Source of the DNA: UMGS1387 sp045539625 | GTDB taxonomy: Bacteria; Bacillota; Clostridia; Oscillospirales; CAG-382 | DNA: 31,377 nt | Assembly: GCA_045539625.1 (NCBI GenBank) | Contig: JAZQFS010000109.1 | Coordinates: 1 to 31,377 of the forward strand | Reading direction: 5' to 3' | Shown: piece by piece, positions 8,301 to 14,472 of the stretch | Position numbering within the stretch: position 1 is the stretch's first letter | How the letters are laid out: each line of letters opens with the position of its first letter | Translations under genes and position numbers: made by a program | The notes under the pieces: generated by a model | The model's input: the letters and a program-made list of their open reading frames with translations, nothing else | What the model was told of the DNA's origin: nothing | The model's database searches: none

Positions 8301-10263
8301 TATCTGTGCACACAGCCTTGCAGGCATTCAGGTGCATAACTCGGGCAGGAACATATTCCCTGTTGAATTTTGCACTCTGCTTTTCGGCATCGCCGAATAC
8401 ACTTCTTGCCGCACTGCTGCCTGCAAGCATATTTCTTTCAAGAGACAGGTTGCACCATAGAATATAATCATCAATTTCAAGGTTTACAAGATGTGCTTCC
8501 CTGATAATTTCATAAACATGCCTGTCGTCCGTTTCGGCAAGAGCCTTACGGATATTCTCAAACATATCGAATATTTCGTCCTTATCCTCAGGCATAAGGG
8601 ATTTCATAAATGAATCGTACCCCAGCGCCGAGTCCTTAAGTGCGTTTCGGATAAACACCTTATTTACTATGGGCTTTCCCGACTGACGCACATAAAACGA
8701 GCCGTTATTATATGAAAGAGCAGCTTTTACAAGGCAAATGGGAGCAAAGCTCACAAGCTCTGTAAGCTTATCCGTTATTTTAACGTAACCGAAGGCAAAG
8801 TACGGCTCACGCTTATTTTTGCCGAAGGTCATCTGAAGTGCCGTATTGTAAAGAGCCTCGTCACTAAGGGAGGTCATAACGGCAGAGGGCGATGAAATAC
8901 GCTTTTTAAATCTGTCAAGGCGTTCAGTCATCTTCTGAATTTCAGCCGAGCTGAAATGCTGCTTTGCCATATTGGAAAACATGGTAAGAATTGACGAAAA
9001 ATCCTTATCTATTGCCGCAAAGTCCTCCAAATTCATATTCATTTCAAGTGGCATAAGTCTTTTCTCTTCGGTATCCTTGAAGCTCTGGTTGAAATCGGGA
9101 TAAAGCAGAGGAATTTCTTCCTGCTCAAATCTTTGTTTACCCGACAGGTACTGCACCACAGGGCTTGTGACAAGAGAAGAGTACAGCTTTGCCGTACCGT
9201 TCTTTACGGGAAGGTTGGTAAAGGGATTTTTTATGTCATAAAGATTCATTGATTTAAGGGAGCTTTTAACATCTACCATACAAACAAGGCTTCCCGGGTT
9301 ATTTACAAAGCTCTCGCTTGCTGTTTTGCAGGCAAAGGCAAAGGATGTATTCTGTGCCGCCGCAAAAACCGACGGATCAACTATCAGCATATCCCCCGAC
9401 TGAACAAGCACCTTTATTTTTTCTGCGTTTTCGCATACCGGTATTGTCACGGGGCTGTTTACAAGATAAACTCCGCACAGCACATTGATTTCGCCCTCAG
9501 CCGTTCTAACAAACAAAAGTGATGTATCAAAACCGCATCTGCAGGCAGCGGAACAAAACACCAGCGAAATTTCAAGGGGTGTTGCAAGTATGCTTCCTGA
9601 GCCGAACAGCTCACTGCAGCTTCTCACTCTCTGCCGTGAGGACGCAGTATAGCCCGACGGTCTTGAATAGATAATATTACATTCCTTAATCTGCTTATAA
9701 AGCTTGCCGATAATCTCAAAATGTGTTTTCTTTGAGTTTACACAATAGTCCGCAGGCTCGGTTTCGGGTATTTTTTTGCAGATTCTTTCTATTGTTTCGT
9801 CATCGCGGTTAACATAGGTACACACAACGGAAGGCTCTGCTTCAAGTCCCATCCACACATTTGGGGGCAAAAGTGTAACTGCCGTTTTTGCCACGCACTC
9901 ACTTTCTCCCACTTTAACACGCACATATATTTCTCCCAAGGTTTCCTTTTCAAGGCTTGTGAGAAAAGCGGTATCATATGTAAAACAGCTGTTATCAAAT
10001 TCAAATACACAGCTGTCGGTTTTCTTCAAGCTGTAGCTTTCACTGTCAAAGCATTCTCTTACAAAATCAACTCTCTGCAAAAAACGGGTATCCGATGCCA
10101 CACCCACAATACTTATTTCAGCTTCAGCACAAACGGGCGCACTTAAAGAGCCAAGCACCACACGTGAAACGGGCGGTATCCCGGCTTTTGCTATTGCCGC
10201 TGAAAAGCAAGACGGTGTCACGGCATTTACGGTAAATTTTGACGGTGTTGAACCGTTATTCAT
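5305..10263 (-). CDS. Giant protein resembling a DUF4011-type SF1 helicase with catalytic motifs lost
   Basis: This is an uninterrupted 1652-codon gene. Start chosen at 10263 because AAAGGAG lies 9 bases before that ATG; an in-frame ATG at 10296 has no ribosome site. The order of segments matches my memory of large DUF4011 helicases. Residues 175-270 look transglutaminase-like, but GTC is replaced by Gly223-Ser-Ile225 and the GHAF histidine by Asn near 260. Residues 345-610 look DUF4011-like (FALGYVKI, IDDYILWCNLSLERN). Helicase lobe 1 follows at 643, where Walker A is GAFTEEKN (661-668). A charged coiled coil spans about 905-1030. The Walker B position reads VVCLDNKDNG (Asp1297), and motif VI reads FNEAIPEAY (1492-1500), without the arginine. 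Residues 1563-1620 recall a Vsr-like nuclease without its acidic centre. ATP hydrolysis is unlikely. It is first in a transcript with mreB; actual function unknown. Family assignment is inference from pattern order, not a database match. Confidence 0.62.
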   Translation of the reverse strand: MNNGSTPSKFTVNAVTPSCFSAAIAKAGIPPVSRVVLGSLSAPVCAEAEISIVGVASDTRFLQRVDFVRECFDSESYSLKKTDSCVFEFDNSCFTYDTAFLTSLEKETLGEIYVRVKVGESECVAKTAVTLLPPNVWMGLEAEPSVVCTYVNRDDETIERICKKIPETEPADYCVNSKKTHFEIIGKLYKQIKECNIIYSRPSGYTASSRQRVRSCSELFGSGSILATPLEISLVFCSAACRCGFDTSLLFVRTAEGEINVLCGVYLVNSPVTIPVCENAEKIKVLVQSGDMLIVDPSVFAAAQNTSFAFACKTASESFVNNPGSLVCMVDVKSSLKSMNLYDIKNPFTNLPVKNGTAKLYSSLVTSPVVQYLSGKQRFEQEEIPLLYPDFNQSFKDTEEKRLMPLEMNMNLEDFAAIDKDFSSILTMFSNMAKQHFSSAEIQKMTERLDRFKKRISSPSAVMTSLSDEALYNTALQMTFGKNKREPYFAFGYVKITDKLTELVSFAPICLVKAALSYNNGSFYVRQSGKPIVNKVFIRNALKDSALGYDSFMKSLMPEDKDEIFDMFENIRKALAETDDRHVYEIIREAHLVNLEIDDYILWCNLSLERNMLAGSSAARSVFGDAEKQSAKFNREYVPARVMHLNACKAVCTDNDVVVTGAFTEEKNQVLYGICARSITEGKSLLVVTDDDEQSKYVANVLREEELSDCVLCTDSETSGKDASERMSMCLEKYGFIDEKAAAGFAPVELSEAWNVLQDYTARFEKQHPLGMTLRSAQAAYLYACKGLENVPEIVVSDTLLEGAGEDKLEAIFEMTGEIIALARKICEKSGLRKYTPINRHPLFSSKPARVPTDGEMALFGQEVQKLLAILSEYRDVFSDVNEILGFDERDIDSISKLDKINEIYKVVLSARELDIPERFIESDIEAFTKTKRFVTENRKRMQEIEQELEFFGKEIFEDVENLLKVNENVEEEKGFIKKFMLKKNDKDMLMQYVEPSKRMSFSQHKVADIYKLLGEYKACKEALENENGLSGDNGADMRLAQTAEKALELIESICGSQTARKRLLSNVFRLICVIPVDSSLARKMTLVRANLEEAFYGESSSLKVLAGIMGIDFASLVFKDGILSFDGLAKHLEDMNSKLECTALWTKWISKSESVGKILPAFVKYLEEHGALENVERLFAKSLLFKVCERIKTDVAEGYHPDNAGKAKDSYPELIEKAAAISKNNVLASYLNTVHHLKQVNTASNLEAFSQMGFRSLLEKEFRNVTRILPVIIVTKNDLTSLLPLDCIFDNVVCLDNKDNGYSMLPALGYGKRASIINMSRSSLSPLALAMCEKVPSYDVCGFTAGKDVFTFTWLNSSLFDERCSIVKPFVRSNTELVRMNGTFERVTGRVNKTEAEQSLIKSAELCADKTKSVAVTAFTKEQCTAIQRMLEIVCRKNKILKEAVQEGRICVCTPDRLYMKNYNCLVVSACFGQDRDGRIGWDFGYAGKAFNEAIPEAYISISDKATEKTYFLTSLNVKDTRLIRRTGKNAEIFNSFCELLGDGRIPVCMKSSDVNTDDSLIPGIMSYAVKSQPRVVPCKGKIPVRGAMSNNELFVLVDGDSGVSMHDELLVKKSVETEGVLVTTLSPFSLAGKEMKETLDKFSKETSMKG

Positions 10264-10318
10264 ATAAAAAAACTCCTTTAAACGCTCTTTATCCATTATA
10301 CATAGTTATACAAAGTAT

Positions 10319-10347
10319 ATAATAACACTTTTTTCTGAAAAATGCAA
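10319..10347 (-). promoter_or_regulatory. Probable sigma-A promoter of the giant gene-mreB transcript
   Basis: On the minus strand, TTGCAT (10347-10342) and TATTAT (10324-10319) are 17 bases apart. Transcription would start near 10312, leaving about 50 bases before the chosen ATG at 10263. That places the ATG at 10296 very early in the RNA, another reason to disfavour it. Confidence 0.65.
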
Positions 10348-10410
10348 CAGTTATTGAGTTTTTTTATTTAATAAAGCGTTTTTTTTACTTTAAATATGTT
10401 TAACGGTAAA

Positions 10411-10452
10411 CAAAAAAACAAAGGGATTACATCAGTCACTTGACATAATCCC
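10411..10452 (-). terminator. Terminator behind the small cysteine-rich gene
   Basis: Minus-strand RNA has GGGATTA (10452-10446) pairing with TAATCCC (10429-10423), with an inner GTCA/TGAC pairing, followed by CTTTGTTTTTTTG (10422-10411). The same 3' arm can instead pair with a second upstream arm at 10520-10506, just after the stop codon of the small gene, giving a 15-bp stem that contains two G-U pairs. The stretch between the small gene and the giant gene holds nothing else beyond this terminator and the next promoter. Confidence 0.65.
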
Positions 10453-10522
10453 AAAATTCATACAAAATCGCAACAAAACGTCCCGTTTTTTATATTGCAA
10501 ATTTTGATATAACCCCTTTGTG

Positions 10523-10711
10523 CTATTTATCGGTACAGTCCCTGCACATACAGTTTTTGCAGCCGCCGTTTTTCTCACATTCCTTGAAGTTTGAGCAGGT
10601 AAACATTCTGTCATCCCCCGTAATCCTTCTTACAACCGACGTGTTTTTTCCTACAATATGGCAGTATCTCTCAACGGTTTCATAGCCTTTTTCATTAATA
10701 TCTTTATGCAA
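10523..10711 (-). CDS. Small cysteine-rich protein, probably metal-binding
   Basis: This is a 62-residue protein whose C-terminal half is packed with cysteines at positions 39, 45, 51, 54, 56 and 59, plus Cys17-His18 earlier. The arrangement C-x5-C-x5-C-x2-C-x-C-x2-C suggests a zinc or iron-sulfur site, though I do not recognise the family. There is no signal peptide or membrane segment. The start is TTG at 10711, set by GGAGG (10725-10721 region) 8 bases upstream; no ATG has a comparable site. The ribosome site lies in one arm of a perfect 10-bp inverted repeat (see next entry), and a terminator follows the stop, so the gene may be a separately controlled unit between the phosphatase-fold gene and the giant gene. 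The consistent reading frame, good ribosome site and dense cysteines make it likely real; its function is unknown. Confidence 0.65.
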   Translation of the reverse strand: MHKDINEKGYETVERYCHIVGKNTSVVRRITGDDRMFTCSNFKECEKNGGCKNCMCRDCTDK

Positions 10712-10715
10712 AACA

Positions 10716-10770
10716 AAATCCTCCGCAAGTTTTTATAGTACATTAAGCATATGCAAAACACGGAGGATTT
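10716..10770 (-). promoter_or_regulatory. Inverted repeat that can hide the ribosome site of the cysteine-rich gene
   Basis: AAATCCTCCG (10716-10725) and CGGAGGATTT (10761-10770) are perfect complements, 35 bases apart. In minus-strand RNA the downstream arm carries the GGAGG used by the TTG start at 10711, so the stem would occlude it. A terminator reading is less likely because only TTTTGTTTT follows the stem on the minus strand, but it could also end the upstream phosphatase-fold gene. Confidence 0.5.
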
Positions 10771-10783
10771 ATTCTTTTTTTAC

Positions 10784-11551
10784 TTAAATTTCTGCAACAA
10801 CTGACACGGGATAGTGGTCGGACAGGTAAACGCCGTTCACCTTATCGTCGTGAAGGGTAAGGCTGCCCTCAACAAGCTTTCCGCTTGAGAATATGTAGTC
10901 AATCTTATAGTCCTTATCAACCTTTCCGTAGTTATGGAAGGTGATTCCGTCATCGGGTATTCCCGCTGTAAGGTCATTGACACCTGGAGCTTTTTTGAAC
11001 ACCAGAATTTCAGGATCGGCAGGGCGTCCGTTCATATCGCCTGTGATAAAGAAAGGAAGCTGTTCTTTTCCCGAAAGCACCTTAGATACAATCATTGATG
11101 CACCGCATACCTTTGCATATCTTCCGATGTGGTCAAGATGGGTGTTTGCAAAATTGAACACGGTAGCCGTCTTTCTGTCAACAAGTGTTGCAAGAGCACA
11201 GATTCTGGGACAGTCGCTCTGGTCTACGTTGAAGCGTGAGCCGGGAACGTCGGGGGTATCCGAAAGCCAGAACTGTTCAAATCTTACAAGGTCGAACTTA
11301 TCACGTCTGTAGGCAATGGAAGCACTTTCGTCGTCATAGTTTTTGCCTCTGCCCATACCCAAAAGCACGTAGTCTGTAAGATTATCCGACAGCCACGCTC
11401 TCACATGGGGAAGCACCTCCTGAAAGCCTATAATGTCGGGCTTTTCCTTATCGAGGAACTTTTTGATACCGTCTTTTCTGTTGTCAAAGCGGTATTCACC
11501 GTCACCGGGATTGTCATAGCGTATGTTGAAGGTCATTACTTTGAGCTGCAT
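10784..11551 (-). CDS. Endonuclease/exonuclease/phosphatase-family enzyme
   Basis: This is a 255-residue metal-dependent phosphoesterase of the DNase I-like fold. Motifs in order: VMTFNIRYDNPG at the N-terminus, IGFQEVLPH with the metal-binding Glu, ANTHLDHIG, ITGDMNGRP with the catalytic Asp-Asn pair, IDYIF, and the terminal SDHYPV histidine. All expected active-site residues are visible. No signal peptide is present, so it is cytoplasmic. The family includes DNA repair nucleases, sugar-phosphate phosphatases and lipid phosphatases; the short length and the FNIRYDNPGDG start resemble the small bacterial group of unknown substrate, so I do not assign one. Start chosen at 11551 because AAAGGAG lies 8 bases upstream; a longer frame from 11611 would overlap the ttcA stop and has no ribosome site. 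It follows ttcA by 59 bases and is probably in the same transcript. Confidence 0.87.
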   Translation of the reverse strand: MQLKVMTFNIRYDNPGDGEYRFDNRKDGIKKFLDKEKPDIIGFQEVLPHVRAWLSDNLTDYVLLGMGRGKNYDDESASIAYRRDKFDLVRFEQFWLSDTPDVPGSRFNVDQSDCPRICALATLVDRKTATVFNFANTHLDHIGRYAKVCGASMIVSKVLSGKEQLPFFITGDMNGRPADPEILVFKKAPGVNDLTAGIPDDGITFHNYGKVDKDYKIDYIFSSGKLVEGSLTLHDDKVNGVYLSDHYPVSVVAEI

Positions 11552-11610
11552 AATTATTTCTCCTTTTCCATATGCTGTTGATTTTTTATTATTGTCAAAG
11601 CAGTTATTCA

Positions 11611-12396
11611 TTATATTTCCTTGATTGCTTCGCCGTCGGCAAGCTTATACCCGTCAACGTCTGCTCTTTGCATAGCACCGAAAATTCTGTATTTTATACC
11701 TTTATTCTCCCTGTCAAGCTGACCGAGAAGCTGTTTCACCTTTTCCCTGTCGGAGTTTTTATCGGCAGGACACGGGCTGTGGATAATGGGAAGATCCGAG
11801 TGGTTTACAAAGTAGCGTATATCCTTTTCGGGAACATATACAAGGGGGCGAAGAAGTGTTATATCCATTCTGTCAAGGTATGTGACAGGCGAAAAACAGC
11901 CTATTCTGCCCTCATTGAAAAGATTCATCATAAAGGTTTCAACGGCATCGTCAAAATGATGACCGAGGGCGATTTTGTTACAGCCAAGCTCCTTGGCGTG
12001 GGTATGAAGAGCACCTCTTCTCATTCTTGCACAAAGTGAGCAAGGATTCTTTTCCTTACGTATATCAAATATGATTTTTGCAATGTCCGTTTCAAAAAGT
12101 GTGAAATTTACTTCAAGCTGTCTGCAAAGCTCCGAAAGCTTACCGAAGCCCGCTTTGGTTTCTTCTTCATCACCGTAGCCCGCCTTATAAAAGCCGGGGT
12201 CCATGGTTATAACCTCAAGCTCAAACCTTTTGGGATAGAACTTTTTAAGATTTGCCATAGCACACACAAGTGCCACCGAGTCCTTACCTCCCGAAAGTCC
12301 CACGGCAATTCTGTCGCCGTCCTCAATCATATTGTAATCGTCCACGGCACGCCTTGCATAGCTCAGTATTCTTCTTGTATTAAAGGAATATTCCAT
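11611..12396 (-). CDS. ttcA: TtcA/TtuA-family tRNA 2-thiolation enzyme
   Basis: This ATP-dependent PP-loop enzyme adenylates a tRNA base and replaces oxygen by sulfur; TtcA itself makes 2-thiocytidine at position 32. The PP-loop SGGKDS starts at Ser35. The central CSLC pair (Cys119, Cys122) and the third cysteine in SPCPADKN (Cys209) match the three 4Fe-4S ligands of TtcA. ALGHHFDDAVETF, also typical, follows the cysteine pair. Length about 261 residues is normal. Start is uncertain: ATG 12396 has GGAG 10 bases upstream, whereas ATG 12420 (adding MKKRSLVN) has only a poor GGCGG. In Firmicutes this subgroup is often annotated TtcA without a test of the modified base, so the exact product may differ. 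It is divergent from the D,D-carboxypeptidase gene and probably transcribed with the phosphatase-fold gene downstream. Confidence 0.85.
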   Translation of the reverse strand: MEYSFNTRRILSYARRAVDDYNMIEDGDRIAVGLSGGKDSVALVCAMANLKKFYPKRFELEVITMDPGFYKAGYGDEEETKAGFGKLSELCRQLEVNFTLFETDIAKIIFDIRKEKNPCSLCARMRRGALHTHAKELGCNKIALGHHFDDAVETFMMNLFNEGRIGCFSPVTYLDRMDITLLRPLVYVPEKDIRYFVNHSDLPIIHSPCPADKNSDREKVKQLLGQLDRENKGIKYRIFGAMQRADVDGYKLADGEAIKEI

Positions 12397-12472
12397 ATTT
12401 ACCAAACTCCGTTTTTTCATATTTACCGCCCCAAATCATATACTGTACAAACAGCTTTTTTGGGAGGCTAAT

Positions 12473-13582
12473 ATGAAACGTCAATCTTACAAATACATTT
12501 TTTATCTTAACTTTTTATTTATCGCCGTATGTGCCGTCATCACCTTTTTCTCATCGGAGCAAAAAGTGCCTTTTATACGAGCAAGCGTTACAACGCCCAT
12601 AAAAAGTGCCGTCTTTGAGCAGACAAACCTTTGCCCGTCTGCCCTGTCCGCCGTAATTATCGACGGCAAAAGCGGTGCTGTTCTTTTCGAGAAAAATGCC
12701 AACACACGTTTGCCCATGGCAAGCACAACAAAGATTATGACAGCCCTTACAGTAATAACCTATGCCGACCTTGACGGCGTTGTAACGGTTTCTCCAAAAG
12801 CATCACGCACCGAGGGCTCGTCCATATACTTAAAGGAGGGTGAGAAAATTTCCGTCACCGACCTGCTTTACGGTCTGATGCTTGAATCGGGAAACGATGC
12901 CGCCGTGGCACTTGCCGAAGGCTGCTTCGGAAGCGAGGAAAAATGCGTTGATGCCATGAATGCTCTTTGCAAACAGTACGGTCTTATCGACACACACTTT
13001 GACAACGTCCACGGTCTTGACGGCAAAACCCACTACACAACCGCCTATGAGCTTGCAAGGATTACCTCCATCGCTCTGAAAAATCCCGTCTTTGCTTCAA
13101 TTGCCTCAACAAAAAGCTATACCTCAGGCGGTGAAACGCAAAGATTTTTCTCCAATCACAACCGTCTTTTACGCACCTATGACGGCTGTATCGGCGTCAA
13201 AACAGGCTACACCTCCCTTGCGGGCAGATGTCTTGTCACCGCCGCCCAAAAGGACGGTGAGCAGTACATTGCCGTCACATTAAACGACAGAAACGACTGG
13301 CAGGAGCACCGTGAAATGCTGGACTATGCCTTTGACAGCTATTCCTGCCGTGAAATTGCCTGCCGTGACAGCTTTTTTATATACAACGGCTCGCAAAAGC
13401 TTGTGCCGTCCGAAAGCATCTATCTTACCGTCAAGGGAGACGATGCCTTTACTGTTGATTACAAAATTGTCCTTTCAAAGGAAGAAACCCTTTGCACCTA
13501 CTCCTGTGAAGGAGCGGTTTTGGGACGTTTTTCCCTTGTGCCGTATGATGGCAGCACCGCCGCTTCTAATCCAACAAGCTGA
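12473..13582 (+). CDS. D-alanyl-D-alanine carboxypeptidase (PBP5/DacF type)
   Basis: This serine peptidase trims the terminal D-Ala from peptidoglycan pentapeptides outside the membrane. All three active-site motifs of the S11 family are intact: STTK at residues 84-87 with the nucleophile Ser84, SGN at 139-141, and KTG at 243-245. A hydrophobic segment at about residues 9-24 (FYLNFLFIAVCAVITFF) acts as signal peptide or anchor. The last 90 residues form a short beta domain; no clear C-terminal amphipathic anchor helix is seen. The start has GGGAGG 5 bases upstream. At 369 residues it is typical. It is a single plus-strand gene between ttcA (divergent) and the metallo-beta-lactamase gene (convergent). 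Its last 17 bases are shared with that gene, and no hairpin terminator is seen before the overlap. In spore formers such enzymes may act in cortex or vegetative wall; which cannot be told here. Confidence 0.93.
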   Translation: MKRQSYKYIFYLNFLFIAVCAVITFFSSEQKVPFIRASVTTPIKSAVFEQTNLCPSALSAVIIDGKSGAVLFEKNANTRLPMASTTKIMTALTVITYADLDGVVTVSPKASRTEGSSIYLKEGEKISVTDLLYGLMLESGNDAAVALAEGCFGSEEKCVDAMNALCKQYGLIDTHFDNVHGLDGKTHYTTAYELARITSIALKNPVFASIASTKSYTSGGETQRFFSNHNRLLRTYDGCIGVKTGYTSLAGRCLVTAAQKDGEQYIAVTLNDRNDWQEHREMLDYAFDSYSCREIACRDSFFIYNGSQKLVPSESIYLTVKGDDAFTVDYKIVLSKEETLCTYSCEGAVLGRFSLVPYDGSTAASNPTS

Positions 13583-14471
13583 CACGTTCAATGCTGTCGC
13601 TGTCGCAGTCAAGCACAATATGGGAATCTGTATCCGTTCTGTACACTGTTATATTTCTGTCATTAAGGCTTGCCATAACCTCTCTGTGAGGATGACCGTA
13701 CATATTGCCGATTTCACAGCTTATAATTGCAATGTCGGGATCAATATCATTGAGGAACGCATCGCAGTTTGAGGTTGACGAGCCGTGGTGTCCGCACTTG
13801 AAAACCTCGGCATCAATGTCAAAGTCTGAGTCCATAATGTCATACTCAACAACCTTTTGAGCATCGCCGGTGAAAATAAAGGTGCTGTCGCCGTATTCCA
13901 TTCTTATGCAAAGACTTGAATCATTGATGTCCTCATAGCCGTCCCCGTCGGAAAGTATAAGAAACTCAATATCATCCACATAGAATTTATCACCCGTATC
14001 GGGATAAATCACCTTTGTTCCCAAATGCTTTACGCTTTGGCTTATTACCTTGTCAAGCTTATCGCAGGTGGCATTTTCTTCTCTTCTTTGATTTTTAACA
14101 ACATTTTTCACATTATAGCTGTCAAGCACAGCATCCGCCGAGCCTATGTGATCCTCGTGAGGATGTGTGAGAAAGAGATAGTCTATGTATTCAACATTTC
14201 TGCTGTCAAGATAGCTTAAAAGGTCGTATTCACAGGCGTTTGTGCCTGCATCAATCATAACGAACTTTCCGCCGTCTGTCTCAATAAGAGTGCTGTCGCC
14301 CTGTCCCACGTCAATGAAATGCACCAGAAAACCGCTGTCGTATACTTTATTGTCAGCCGCTTCTTCTTTTTCTCTGCCGAAAAAATACAGCAGGCACAGC
14401 ACAAGCAGTGATGCACAGATTATTGCGACGGAAACGGCAAAGGATGCTTTTTTTGGTCTGTGCTTATACAT
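13566..14471 (-). CDS. ComEC/Rec2-like metallo-beta-lactamase-fold hydrolase
   Basis: This is a 301-residue membrane-tethered protein. One transmembrane helix (SFAVSVAIICASLLVLCLLYFF, about 10-31) is followed by a metallo-beta-lactamase domain facing outward. It has the ComEC-type motifs HFIDVGQGDSTLIE, the metal ligands LTHPHEDHIGSA, IFTGD for the next ligand, and KCGHHGSS. There is no competence channel (ComEC) region, so it is the stand-alone hydrolase form, not the DNA uptake permease. In related proteins phosphodiesterase or nuclease activity is suspected; the substrate is unknown. Its ATG follows the ftsK stop by one base (TAAAATG), and GAGGAA of the ribosome site lies in the last ftsK codons, so it is translationally coupled to ftsK. 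Its 3' end overlaps the convergent carboxypeptidase gene by 17 bases. Confidence 0.87.
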   Translation of the reverse strand: MYKHRPKKASFAVSVAIICASLLVLCLLYFFGREKEEAADNKVYDSGFLVHFIDVGQGDSTLIETDGGKFVMIDAGTNACEYDLLSYLDSRNVEYIDYLFLTHPHEDHIGSADAVLDSYNVKNVVKNQRREENATCDKLDKVISQSVKHLGTKVIYPDTGDKFYVDDIEFLILSDGDGYEDINDSSLCIRMEYGDSTFIFTGDAQKVVEYDIMDSDFDIDAEVFKCGHHGSSTSNCDAFLNDIDPDIAIISCEIGNMYGHPHREVMASLNDRNITVYRTDTDSHIVLDCDSDSIERVSLLD

Positions 14472-14472
14472 T

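Noticed and set aside
5305..10263. Giant gene as a decayed pseudogene
   Set aside because: Motif residues are lost but no stop codon or frameshift occurs over 1652 codons and a good ribosome site and promoter remain.
10264..10296. Longer N-terminus of the giant protein from ATG 10296
   Set aside because: No ribosome site precedes that ATG, whereas AAAGGAG lies 9 bases before ATG 10263.
11552..11611. Longer start of the phosphatase-fold gene at 11611
   Set aside because: It overlaps the ttcA stop, adds non-conserved residues, and the AAAGGAG site serves ATG 11551.
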